DNA of 64,000 bases, taken from positions 1-64,000 of the forward strand of contig SIAQ01000012.1 of the NCBI GenBank assembly GCA_009697105.1. The letters run 5' to 3'. This stretch comes from Gemmataceae bacterium. Lineage in GTDB: Bacteria; Planctomycetota; Planctomycetia; Gemmatales; Gemmataceae. Position 1 is the stretch's first letter, and each line of letters begins with the position of its first letter. The notes beneath the pieces are model-generated. The model did no database searches. It was not told the origin of the DNA and worked only from the letters and a program-made list of their open reading frames with translations. A program made the position numbers and the translations under genes. Of the stretch, positions 34,873 through 42,446 are shown piece after piece.

Positions 34873-34934
34873 ATCGCCGCTTGCGGCTTAGCGTCCGCTA
34901 GGCGCCATGCGAGCGCTAAGCCGCAAGCGGCGAT
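34873..34934. repeat. Palindrome family A between channel and subunit B genes
   Basis: ATCGCCGCTTGCGGCTTAGCG (34873-34893) and its complement (34914-34934) are perfect over 21 nt. It lies between the stop of the channel gene and the start of subunit B, about 4 and 50 bases away respectively. Confidence 0.92.
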
Positions 34935-34937
34935 TCA

Positions 34938-36248
34938 CTACGCCGCTTCACGCGAATGGGAGGTAAGACGAATCTGTGGCTGCGGCGCACTCGTGCTGAC
35001 GCGCGTCGTCAACAAATGGATGGCACCGGTCAGGCTCGTCACTGCTTGTTCGAATACCTGCGAACTGGCGAGGACGTTGAGGTTTTGCGACAGCGTTTCT
35101 TGCAAACGAATCAACTGCCCTTCGTTCGACTGCACTTTCGACATCATCTCGACCGACAAACCGATGGCATCCGTGAGACGCGCCAAGGCAACCTGATGAT
35201 CGCGGCTGCCTTCCTTCATCACGCTCGTCAGTCGGGCCAATCCTTCGAGCAGGCCGTTGTGCCGTTCGAGCAGTTTCTTTTCGAGATCCATGACGCGCTG
35301 GGCATAGCGGATCAGGGAGCCTTCGAGCGCCTGTTGCATCGCCAAGGCCCACTTTTCCTCGCTGTTCGGCGATGTCAGTTCCTGCCAGCGTTCTTCGGCT
35401 TTCTCCATGCTGGCGGCCCATATCGTCGCCTGCTTCTCGATTAGCTCTTGCGCGGTGACAGCCAGCGCGCTCGAATCGGAGAGGTCGCTGGCAGTGCGGA
35501 GGAAGCGATGGGCCAACTCGGCATCGACATAGTGATCGACGCGCTCCAACAAATTCTGCTCCAGCTTTTCGACGAGATAGCTAAAGAACATCGCCACCAG
35601 CGTGACGGACAGCGCGAGTGCCGTCGCGTCGAACGCTTTCGTCAGACCGTTGGTGATGGAGCTTGTGTCATTCGCCATTTTTTCCGGATCGATGCCGCCG
35701 ATCGCCTCGGTGATGCCAAGAACTGTGCCGAGGAAGCCGAGGATCGGCATAGCCCAAATCAGGAAGCGAGTGAGGGCGTAGCTGCCGTCGAGGGCCATGG
35801 CGTCGTTGTCGGCGAGGGTTCGCATCTGGTCGTCGAGGCCATGTGTCGAGCTACGATTGGATACGTAGCTGAGGATATTCGTGATGCGTCGCCCGATCAG
35901 CGATCGGCCTGCGTGATTGCCTTGCAGTTCAAGTGCTTGCTGAAGTTGCTTGACCTGGCCGATGGGGATTGGTTTGCCGCTCCATTCGGGAAGCAGCGAT
36001 TGTGATTGGGCATACTGTTCGCGCATTGCGCCGAACAACTTTGCCGCGAAGGCGCCGAGACAGCAGAAGAACAGCACGACGACGACCTGCTCGGCGAGAT
36101 GGGCGACATAGCGCTGCACGATTTCGTTTTGCCACGGGCCATTTTGGATGAGATACAGTGCGCCAAGACCCATCGGCACGCCCACGGCGAACGCGGTCCA
36201 CGTAACATAGGACTGTTGCCGATTATCGTTATTCGCTCGCTCGCTCAT
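34938..36248 (-). CDS. MotA/TolQ/ExbB proton-channel family protein
   Basis: 436 residues. Four hydrophobic segments at about 17-35, 57-75, 165-190 and 212-235. The third and fourth contain the family core: PILGFLGTVLGITEAIGGI and ATALALSVTLVAMFFSYLVEKLEQNLLERV. After them comes about 190 residues of helical, possibly coiled-coil cytoplasmic tail (ELAHRFLRTASDL ...). These are the hallmarks of the pentameric channel component of proton-driven motors and TonB-type energisers. It is followed on the same strand by two single-pass coiled-coil proteins, the usual gene order being channel first, then the ExbD/MotB partners. Start at ATG 36248. Function in this organism unknown; motility, envelope maintenance or defence are all conceivable. 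Confidence 0.9.
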   Translation of the reverse strand: MSERANNDNRQQSYVTWTAFAVGVPMGLGALYLIQNGPWQNEIVQRYVAHLAEQVVVVLFFCCLGAFAAKLFGAMREQYAQSQSLLPEWSGKPIPIGQVKQLQQALELQGNHAGRSLIGRRITNILSYVSNRSSTHGLDDQMRTLADNDAMALDGSYALTRFLIWAMPILGFLGTVLGITEAIGGIDPEKMANDTSSITNGLTKAFDATALALSVTLVAMFFSYLVEKLEQNLLERVDHYVDAELAHRFLRTASDLSDSSALAVTAQELIEKQATIWAASMEKAEERWQELTSPNSEEKWALAMQQALEGSLIRYAQRVMDLEKKLLERHNGLLEGLARLTSVMKEGSRDHQVALARLTDAIGLSVEMMSKVQSNEGQLIRLQETLSQNLNVLASSQVFEQAVTSLTGAIHLLTTRVSTSAPQPQIRLTSHSREAA

Positions 36249-36368
36249 GCGTAACGCTCCCAGAAATAGGAATGGCGCATCAATTCACCATCGTCATTAT
36301 CGACGCAACAATGGTAGGAACATGACGATTTTGCAGGTTGTGGGGCGAACTTTCAGAATTGGACTATG

Positions 36369-36391
36369 TAGTTACATAAGATAGGTAACTA
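36369..36391. promoter_or_regulatory. Possible operator: TAGTTAC inverted repeat
   Basis: TAGTTAC (36369-36375) and GTAACTA (36385-36391) form a small symmetric site in the divergent gap between the channel gene and pyrE. This could be a regulator binding site or chance; no regulator gene adjoins it. Confidence 0.25.
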
Positions 36392-36400
36392 AGCTTCTCG

Positions 36401-36451
36401 CATTTGCCGCTTGCGGCTTAGCGCTCAACGTATCCAACGCGGTGCTAAATG
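36401..36451. repeat. Truncated family A palindrome upstream of pyrE
   Basis: Left arm CATTTGCCGCTTGCGGCTTA (36401-36420) is intact, but the right arm reads GGTGCTAAATG (to 36451). It seems to have lost about 13 internal bases (GCCGCAAGCGGCA). So this is a decayed copy. Confidence 0.7.
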
Positions 36452-36477
36452 AAATCGATACCGACAGGAAACCTGCC

Positions 36478-37038
36478 ATGCCAACCCCCTACCCAAAACT
36501 TTTCGATGCCTTCAAAACCCGCGCGTTCTCTTTCGGCGATTTCACGCTCGCATCGGGCAAGAAAAGCAGCTACTACGTCAACAGCAAGAAGGCGATCTTC
36601 AACAGCGAAGTCGTCAACCTGCTCAGCGATGCGATGTGGGACATGACGAAGGACCTCGGTATCGTCGCCGCCGGTGGACTCGAAGTCGGCGCGATCCCGT
36701 TGGCCGCGGTGCTGGCGCAACGCTTCGCGATGCACGGCAAGCCGCTTGAAGGTTTCTTCGTCCGCAAGCAAGCGAAATCGCATGGCAGCCAGGAGCGCGT
36801 CGAAGGCGTGCTCAAGCCCGGCATGCGCGTCGCCGTCCTCGATGACGTGTTGACCACCGGCGGGTCGATGTTGCAAGCGATTGCGGAGATCGAGAAGGTC
36901 GGGGCAATCGTCGTCGCGGCGGTCTGCATCGTCGATCGTCTCGAAGGCGCGCGTGAGGCGTTGGCGAACTACACGTTCCTGCCGATCTTCACGATCCGCG
37001 ATTTCGGCATCGAACCGCCGCCTCCCGCTTGCGTTTAG
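36478..37038 (+). CDS. pyrE: Orotate phosphoribosyltransferase PyrE
   Basis: About 186 residues. It attaches PRPP to orotate, making OMP in pyrimidine synthesis. Motifs: FTLASGKKSSYYVNSK, GLEVGAIPLA and the PRPP-binding motif VAVLDDVLTTGGSM. The C-terminus ends IEPPPPACV, whose last codons and TAG stop are formed by a family A palindrome (GCTTGCGTTTAGCGCTC), so the end may be shifted relative to relatives. Start at ATG 36478 with AGGAAA upstream; the longer frame begins inside the truncated palindrome. No other pyr gene is nearby. Confidence 0.93.
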   Translation: MPTPYPKLFDAFKTRAFSFGDFTLASGKKSSYYVNSKKAIFNSEVVNLLSDAMWDMTKDLGIVAAGGLEVGAIPLAAVLAQRFAMHGKPLEGFFVRKQAKSHGSQERVEGVLKPGMRVAVLDDVLTTGGSMLQAIAEIEKVGAIVVAAVCIVDRLEGAREALANYTFLPIFTIRDFGIEPPPPACV

Positions 37039-37098
37039 CGCTCACGCCGCGCGTTCCGAGATGGAAAAGCTATTGCGAGCGCTAAGCCGCAAGCGGAA
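37023..37098. repeat. Family A palindrome overlapping the end of pyrE
   Basis: Arms TCCCGCTTGCGTTTAGCGCTC (37023-37043) and GAGCGCTAAGCCGCAAGCGG (37077 to about 37096), with a G-T mismatch in the loop-proximal part. The left arm contains the TAG stop of pyrE at 37036-37038. Confidence 0.88.
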
Positions 37099-37170
37099 TA
37101 CCGGATTATTTTCGTTTTTTGCTGGCATTCACACCATTCACTTGTTACGATTTTCTCCATCACCACCGAT

Positions 37171-37848
37171 GTGGACCCAACGATGGACACCTCAACCACA
37201 ACACCGACCAAACCGAGCGCGACGCCGACGTTGCTGTTGACGTGGTCGCCCGCGGTGCAGCTGGCGGTCGGTGCCATCGTGCTGGCGTGCTTGTTCTTTC
37301 TGCTAGGCCGCTGGTCGCTGGGTGGAGCAAACGCCGATCCGGCACCGATTACGCATGCCGACAAACTCGGCCCGATGCTCGACCTCAATCGCGCGACCAA
37401 GGCCGAGCTTCGACTATTACCTGGCCTGGGTGATTCGTTGTCGCAACGTGTCGTCGAGCATCGCCAGCGTGTCGGCGCATTTCGCAGCGTCGATGACCTT
37501 CGCCAGGTTTCAGGTATCGGCCCAAAAACGCTCGAACGCTTGCGGCCCTACCTATTCGTCGTGCCGCGCGAGAGCTTCGTCACGTTCGATGACGACAGCG
37601 AAGCGATGCCGATCGAAACGACAAAACCGATCGGCAAAGGCAAGCAACCGGCCGAGCAGATCGACATCAATTCCGCCAGCCAGGCCGACCTGCAAAAGCT
37701 CCCCGGCATCGGCCCGAAGCTCTCGCAACGCATCCTCGACGAACGCGCAAAGGCAGCGTTCAAGAATGTCGATGAGTTGCGTCGCGTATCGGGCATCGGG
37801 CCGAAGACGCTGGAGAAGATCAAACCGTTTGTGGTGGTTGGAAAATGA
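37171..37848 (+). CDS. Membrane-anchored double helix-hairpin-helix (ComEA-like) protein
   Basis: 225 residues. N-terminal hydrophobic helix (about residues 28-48, AVQLAVGAIVLACLFFLLG). Then two HhH units: LNRATKAELRLLPGLG ... VSGIGPKTLERL (residues about 70-130), and INSASQADLQKLPGIG ... VSGIGPKTLEKI (about 170-225). This fits ComEA, which binds DNA in the periplasm during uptake, but ComEA alone does not prove competence: HhH pairs also occur in general envelope proteins. Overlaps the next gene by 4 bases (ATGA), so they are translated as one operon. Start chosen at ATG 37171; ATG 37183 is possible. Confidence 0.85.
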   Translation: MDPTMDTSTTTPTKPSATPTLLLTWSPAVQLAVGAIVLACLFFLLGRWSLGGANADPAPITHADKLGPMLDLNRATKAELRLLPGLGDSLSQRVVEHRQRVGAFRSVDDLRQVSGIGPKTLERLRPYLFVVPRESFVTFDDDSEAMPIETTKPIGKGKQPAEQIDINSASQADLQKLPGIGPKLSQRILDERAKAAFKNVDELRRVSGIGPKTLEKIKPFVVVGK

Positions 37849-38285
37849 AAAAGCGCCGGCTATTGCTTATTGGCCTCGCCATCGTGTCGCTGCTCGCGCT
37901 CGGCGTCTACGATTCCACGACGCACGTCGTCCGCGGGAAGCTGCGCGGCGAAGCGTTTTTCGACGGTCGGCCGACATCTTGGTGGCGTGCGGAGTTGTTG
38001 CGTTGGAGGATCGACCTAGACTTTGAAGACAACAAGTTCGCAGCCAACAAGGATGAAGAGCTTTTAATAACACAAAGTTTTTTTCGTGAACGAACAACAA
38101 TCGAGAAATTTGCTGATCGTTGGCTTCCGATCTGGAAGCTCAATGATTTTTCAAATCAAGCACCGGCAATCATCCAGGGCGACCCAAATGCTGCACAAGT
38201 GCTGCGTGAGCTTGCGGATGACGATTCGCAGATGACCCGCGAGTTCGTAGAATTGGGACTCTGGAGGATTGAGAACTGGCGGTAG
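37845..38285 (+). CDS. Small exported protein of the planctomycete FDGRPTSWW type
   Basis: 146 residues. Begins MKKRRLLLIGLAIVSLLALGV, a signal or anchor segment, then GEAFFDGRPTSWWRAEL, a motif I associate with short planctomycete proteins of unknown function. The rest is polar and probably helical, ending in ELGLWRIENWR. Its start overlaps the ComEA-like stop by four bases, so it belongs to the same operon. No catalytic motif is visible. Confidence 0.75.
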   Translation: MKKRRLLLIGLAIVSLLALGVYDSTTHVVRGKLRGEAFFDGRPTSWWRAELLRWRIDLDFEDNKFAANKDEELLITQSFFRERTTIEKFADRWLPIWKLNDFSNQAPAIIQGDPNAAQVLRELADDDSQMTREFVELGLWRIENWR

Positions 38286-38309
38286 CCTTACAAATTCAAT
38301 CATCAATCG

Positions 38310-38365
38310 GCTTACCAGCGGATCGCGAGCGCCATCTCGCGCTCCGCTGCGCGTCGCGGCTAAAC
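38310..38365. repeat. Degenerate family B palindrome
   Basis: A loose inverted repeat made of GCGGATCGCGAGCGCC and GCGCTCCGCTGCGCG, followed by GTCGCGGCTAAAC, the typical right end of family B. It lies just before the DUF1501 gene at 38384. Confidence 0.55.
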
Positions 38366-38383
38366 ATTTACGCGGAAATTGCT

Positions 38384-39820
38384 ATGCACCCACCTCTCTC
38401 TCGACGCGAATTCCTCTGGCAGTACGGCGGCGGGCTGGGCGGCATCGCGCTGGCGTCGTTGCTGAATGGCGATGGGCTGTTGGCACAGGAACGCGCTCCG
38501 CAAAGCGGAGCGGCTAAACGGGACGGAATTCATCATCGCGCCAAGGCGAAGCGCGTCGTGCAGTTTTTCATGTCCGGGGCGGCCAGCCAGTGCGATACCT
38601 TCGACTACAAGCCGATGCTCATCGAGCGCAATGGCCAGGCGTTTGACCCCGGCGGGCGCGTCGAGCTTTTTCAGTCCAATCCGGGCCACGTGATGGCGTC
38701 GCCCTGGCGTTGGCGGCAGCATGGTCAATCCGGCAAATGGATCAGTGACCTGTTGCCTCACATCGCCAGCTGCGTGGACGACATCGCCTTTATCCCATCA
38801 ATGGTCGCCCGGTCGAACGTGCACGGCCCGGCGACGTTCATGCAAAACACCGGCTTCGTCCTGCCCGGCTTTCCCGCCATGGGAGCGTGGATCAACTACG
38901 GCCTGGGCAGCATGACCGACAACCTGCCCGCGTTCGTCGTCATCCCCGATTCACGCGGCTACGCTCCCAACGGCCCCGCCAACTGGAGTGCGGCGTTCCT
39001 GCCCGCCAGCCATCAAGGCACGACGATTCGGCCCAGCGACCGCAACCCGATCTTCGATCTCTTCCCCGGCCCCAACAACTACATCACGCCCCAAAGCGAG
39101 CGCGACGGCCTCGCGCTGTTGCAAGAGATGAATCGCCGACACAGCGAAACTCGCCCCGGCGACACCCGGCTTGAAGGCCGCATCCAGACCTACGAGCTCG
39201 CTGCAAGGCTACAACTCAGCGCTCCGGAGGTGCTCGACATCGCCCGGGAGACGCGCGAAACGCACCGGCTCTACGGCCTCGACGAGCCGATCACCGCCGA
39301 GTTTGGCCGCAATTGTCTGATCGCCCGCCGCTTGCTCGAACGCGGCGTGCGCTTTGTGCAAATCTGGTCCGGCGCGGACAACGGCTTCCCACGCCGAAAT
39401 TGGGATTCGCACGAACATCTTCAGCGCGACCACGGCGATATGGGCACCAGCATGGATCGGCCGACGGCGGCACTCATCAAGGATCTGAAACGCCGTGGCT
39501 TGCTCGACGACACGATCGTGATGTGGACGACGGAGTTCGGTCGCATGCCGTGCAGCCAGGGCAGTCTGGGCCGCGATCACAATCCGTTCACGTTTACGAC
39601 ATGGATGGCAGGCGGCGGCATCAAAGGCGGCGTGACGTATGGCGCCAGCGACGAGTGGTCGTTCCGCGCCGCCGAGGATCCGACGTATTGCTACGACGTG
39701 CACGCCACGATGCTGCACCTGCTCGGCATCGACCATACCCGGCTAACGTATCGCCACAACGGCATCGATCGCCGCCTGACCGATGTGCACGGCCATGTGA
39801 TTAACGAGATCGTAGCGTGA
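38384..39820 (+). CDS. DUF1501 family exported protein (3)
   Basis: 478 residues. Tat-like leader SRREFLWQYGGGLGGIALASLL; family landmarks FFMSGAASQCDTFDYKP, FVVIPDSRGYAPNGPANW, GRMPCSQGSLGRDHNPF and GGIKGGVTYGASD. Residues about 38-46 (RAPQSGAAKRD) coincide with a palindrome-like segment at 38493-38520 (CGCTCCGC AAA GCGGAGCG) that appears to be an in-frame insertion relative to related proteins. Its DUF1549 partner, normally adjacent, is not found next to it. Confidence 0.92.
   Translation: MHPPLSRREFLWQYGGGLGGIALASLLNGDGLLAQERAPQSGAAKRDGIHHRAKAKRVVQFFMSGAASQCDTFDYKPMLIERNGQAFDPGGRVELFQSNPGHVMASPWRWRQHGQSGKWISDLLPHIASCVDDIAFIPSMVARSNVHGPATFMQNTGFVLPGFPAMGAWINYGLGSMTDNLPAFVVIPDSRGYAPNGPANWSAAFLPASHQGTTIRPSDRNPIFDLFPGPNNYITPQSERDGLALLQEMNRRHSETRPGDTRLEGRIQTYELAARLQLSAPEVLDIARETRETHRLYGLDEPITAEFGRNCLIARRLLERGVRFVQIWSGADNGFPRRNWDSHEHLQRDHGDMGTSMDRPTAALIKDLKRRGLLDDTIVMWTTEFGRMPCSQGSLGRDHNPFTFTTWMAGGGIKGGVTYGASDEWSFRAAEDPTYCYDVHATMLHLLGIDHTRLTYRHNGIDRRLTDVHGHVINEIVA
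38493..38520. repeat. Palindrome half inserted in coding sequence
   Basis: CGCTCCGC (38494-38501), AAA, GCGGAGCG (38505-38512), then GCTAAAC (38513-38519), which matches the end of family B elements. It lies within the DUF1501 gene and keeps the frame, encoding the residues RAPQSGAAKR after the leader. Confidence 0.7.
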
Positions 39821-39869
39821 TTGACGGCTCGCCAATGCGTTCTTACTGCCCGAAAGCGAAGTTAAGTGC

Positions 39870-41051
39870 CTAACACTCCGCAGTCAGCCGCCCGATCAGT
39901 ATCGCGGTGCGTTCCGCATTCAGGTGTAGCGGGTTGATGATGAGCGTGCCCTGTGCCAACTTCATGTGCCCGACTTGCACTGAGGGTTTGCCCTGCCGTA
40001 GCGATCGGCATACGTCGAAGGCGTTCTTGCCGCTGGTCAACGTGATCTCCAGCATTGGATAGGTTTGTCCATCGCTTGGCAACAACTGACAACGTACCGG
40101 TGCATTGGTGAGGGAGGCAGCGATTTCCTTGAGCATCCGTTCCATGTCGGCTAACTCGCGATTGTAGATGCCGCTCGTGAATAGCTTGATCGCGGTCAAT
40201 AACGCTGCGATTTGTTCCTTGGATACTTTGAGCGCCCGCCCGATGCCGTGGCGCGGGATGCCGGCCAGTTTCGATTTGTCGATCAGGTCGGCGGGCGGAT
40301 CCCAGAGTTCAAAGTGATCGTCCATGTCAAGCATCTGTAGCAGGGCAGAACCGATGAGGTCGCGCCGGCCACAGAGGATGCCCGTCGATTGCGGCCCGCG
40401 GATCGCCTTGCCGCCGCTGTAGACGACGAGGTCGGCGCCTGTGGCGATGATATCGCGCAGATTCGAGCGCGGCGGCAACTCGCCCGCAGCGTCGACCAAC
40501 ACCGGCAAGTTGCGGGCATGAGCACGCTTGACAAGCTCGGCCAGCGGCGGAGCGGCGTTGATGTCGTATACGTGCAGCACGCCTGCGGTTTTGGGGCCGA
40601 ATGCGGTTTCGAATTCCCATGCCTCGGCTCGGCGAACGCCTGCGCCGGCGACGATTTCGTGAAAGCCGACCTCGACAAACCGCACGCCGGCCGCGCGCAC
40701 GGCGTGATCGTAGCCGTTGCGATGCTCGCGCGCGACGACGAATTCGTGCGGCATCGTTTCGGTGAATGGCAGCTGCTCCATCCGGCCGATGTCGCACCGC
40801 GTGAGAATCGCCGCTGCGCCAAGCATCAATCCCGCGGCGGCGCCGTTCGTGACGATACCCGCCTCGGCTCCGGTCGCCTCGGCAATAACGCGAGACGCCG
40901 CTGCTTGCAGCTGATCGAGCGGCACCGAGTCGCTGGCTGCGGCGCAGAATGCGTCGAGCACCGCCCGTGGCATCGGTGCTCCGCCCAGGCGAGTCACCGA
41001 CCCGGAGACATTGATGATTGGCTCGATTCCCCACTCACGGAATATGCTCAT
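39870..41051 (-). CDS. SelA-like PLP enzyme (aminotransferase class V/SelA fold)
   Basis: 393 residues. The opening IINVSGSVTRLGGAPMPRAVL, then GIVTNGAAAGLMLGAA and the pyridoxal-lysine region VVYSGGKAIRGPQSTG, resemble SelA and the related D-glucosaminate-6-phosphate ammonia lyase or YhfS-type proteins. Real SelA needs tRNA-Sec; no selenocysteine genes are here, so the non-SelA relatives are more likely. Cytoplasmic. Its substrate is unknown; the LPRAVL and GRRDLIG parts do not specify it. It converges with the DUF1501 gene over about 50 bases. Confidence 0.85.
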   Translation of the reverse strand: MSIFREWGIEPIINVSGSVTRLGGAPMPRAVLDAFCAAASDSVPLDQLQAAASRVIAEATGAEAGIVTNGAAAGLMLGAAAILTRCDIGRMEQLPFTETMPHEFVVAREHRNGYDHAVRAAGVRFVEVGFHEIVAGAGVRRAEAWEFETAFGPKTAGVLHVYDINAAPPLAELVKRAHARNLPVLVDAAGELPPRSNLRDIIATGADLVVYSGGKAIRGPQSTGILCGRRDLIGSALLQMLDMDDHFELWDPPADLIDKSKLAGIPRHGIGRALKVSKEQIAALLTAIKLFTSGIYNRELADMERMLKEIAASLTNAPVRCQLLPSDGQTYPMLEITLTSGKNAFDVCRSLRQGKPSVQVGHMKLAQGTLIINPLHLNAERTAILIGRLTAEC

Positions 41052-41276
41052 TGTTTACCTCGAATGTTTCGTTTGCAATCCATTCCTGAAGAAATAACGG
41101 AAAAATTACGACTTTCCGCGGAATTGGGTGCAAATTCCTCTCGCCGGATGCCGCATAGGAAGGTATGATACACGCGCGGAAAAAAAAAATCACTGTCAGG
41201 CGCAAGGTTTTGGCAAACCAGGCGTTATTTTGGTGGAAACAGAGAAAATCCGCAGCCTCGCCCCAGGTGTTTAGCC

Positions 41277-41657
41277 ATGAGACTTGCAATAACCATAATG
41301 TTGGCAATATGTTGCGCGATCGCGTGGCCCGCTGCCGATGCGCGGGCGCAAGGGCCATCGACCGTGGCGGTTGGCTTTCGGAATCGGACCGACTACAATC
41401 TTCTCGTAAAAGGCTATACGGTTGTCAACGGCGTTCAACGGTCGGGACCAAGTATGGCGATGAAGAAAATCGACGGAATGGCTTTTGACACGAGCGTCCC
41501 ATCCGGTACGCGATATTACACCGTCTACGACGCCAACAATCCGCAGCGTGTCTACCTGCGTGAGTTCCCTGTTTTTGTGCAAAATCGCGATCTGTTCATT
41601 AACATTATGCCCTCACAGACAGACCCCAAAGCTGTGGTTTTCACGCTGAGTAAGTAA
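41277..41657 (+). CDS. Small exported protein of unknown function
   Basis: 126 residues. Signal peptide MRLAITIMLAICCAIAWPAADARA, then a single domain with VAVGFRNRTDYNLLVKGYTVVNG and FLIEFPVF-like beta strands (LREFPVFVQNRDL). Beta-rich and probably secreted. No family recognised. Promoter-proximal region 41052-41276 shows no further gene; the start ATG 41277 is preceded by the AGCC-rich DNA and an unclear RBS. Confidence 0.7.
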   Translation: MRLAITIMLAICCAIAWPAADARAQGPSTVAVGFRNRTDYNLLVKGYTVVNGVQRSGPSMAMKKIDGMAFDTSVPSGTRYYTVYDANNPQRVYLREFPVFVQNRDLFINIMPSQTDPKAVVFTLSK

Positions 41658-41660
41658 CGC

Positions 41661-41711
41661 ACATCAGAGCCGGACAAAATACACCGTCGCTTACGCTTTC
41701 GGCTCTGATGT
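41661..41711. repeat. Hairpin after the 41277 gene
   Basis: ACATCAGAGCCG (41661-41672) and CGGCTCTGATGT (41700-41711) pair perfectly. It begins 4 bases after the stop and could terminate or protect the transcript. The inner TTACGCTTTC is shared with the element at 239-316. Confidence 0.8.
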
Positions 41712-41803
41712 TTGTTGATGACATTTCTCAAAACTGCCGGCGCGAAATATAATCTCTCTTCTGTCGAAAGCCCACGAACCTTCTTCCTTTTCAAGGACTG
41801 CAC

Positions 41804-42352
41804 ATGATGTCCGAGACTTGGATCACTGTCGCGACTTTTCACGACACGGTTGCGGCTGCCGTCGCCAGGAACTTCCTCGACGATGAAGGCATTCCCTCCA
41901 TTTTACTTGATGAAGCAACCGTAGGCACAGGCTGGATGCTTGCCAATGCGATCGGCGGCATCAAACTGCAGGTTGCGCCGCATCATTTTGAACGCGCGGA
42001 ATTGCTGCTCACGCAGATTCGTGAAGCTCAAGCCGAACAGGAATCGGACGCCCGCGAGCCTGACGCACATACCTTCGCTTCAGCTGAAATCGCGGAGGAC
42101 CTCCAGGCTGAGCACGAGGACAGGCAGCCGATCAACGATTTGGCCGACAAACTCTTCCGCAGTACTGTGTTCGGCTACATCATTTGGCCATTGCAGGCCT
42201 ACGCACTTTTTCTGATGCTGCTGATTGCGACGAGCGAAGGCAAAGTCAGCCCGAATCGGCGCTGGAAGATTTGGCTGTCGGTCATTCTGAACGTGCCAAT
42301 CCTGATGATGGTGCTCGTGCCGTTGCTGTGTTTGCAAGCCTGGCTGCGCTGA
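41804..42352 (+). CDS. DUF2007-type protein with C-terminal membrane helices
   Basis: 182 residues. The N-terminal half (ETWITVATFHDTVAAAVARNFL, EGIPSILLDEATVG, GGIKLQVAPHHFERAELLL) fits the DUF2007 putative signal-transducing fold. The C-terminal half has two hydrophobic helices, FGYIIWPLQAYALFLMLLIA and LSVILNVPILMMVLVPLLCL, so it is membrane-anchored. Function is unknown; DUF2007 proteins are suspected regulators. It converges with the dehydrogenase gene, separated by a palindrome. Start ATG 41804 or 41807. Confidence 0.8.
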   Translation: MMSETWITVATFHDTVAAAVARNFLDDEGIPSILLDEATVGTGWMLANAIGGIKLQVAPHHFERAELLLTQIREAQAEQESDAREPDAHTFASAEIAEDLQAEHEDRQPINDLADKLFRSTVFGYIIWPLQAYALFLMLLIATSEGKVSPNRRWKIWLSVILNVPILMMVLVPLLCLQAWLR

Positions 42353-42385
42353 TGTGGATTGCATCGTCCCGCGTGGACCTGTCTT

Positions 42386-42439
42386 CCGCTTGCGGTTTAG
42401 CGCTCGCGCGTGTTGCGCCGAGTGCTAATCCGCAAGCGG
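42386..42439. repeat. Palindrome family A between convergent genes
   Basis: CCGCTTGCGGTTTAGCGCTC (42386-42405) and the right arm AGTGCTAATCCGCAAGCGG (to 42439) pair with two mismatches. It lies between the DUF2007 and hydroxyacid dehydrogenase stops. Confidence 0.88.
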
Positions 42440-42446
42440 CAAAACT

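Noticed and set aside
31932-36248. Zorya defence system (ZorA/ZorB)
   Set aside because: The channel resembles ZorA broadly, but neither partner has a recognisable peptidoglycan-binding OmpA-like domain, and no ZorC-E genes lie nearby. Not supported as Zorya.
37171-37848. Evidence for natural competence
   Set aside because: ComEA-like HhH proteins occur without competence; no other com genes are in the window.
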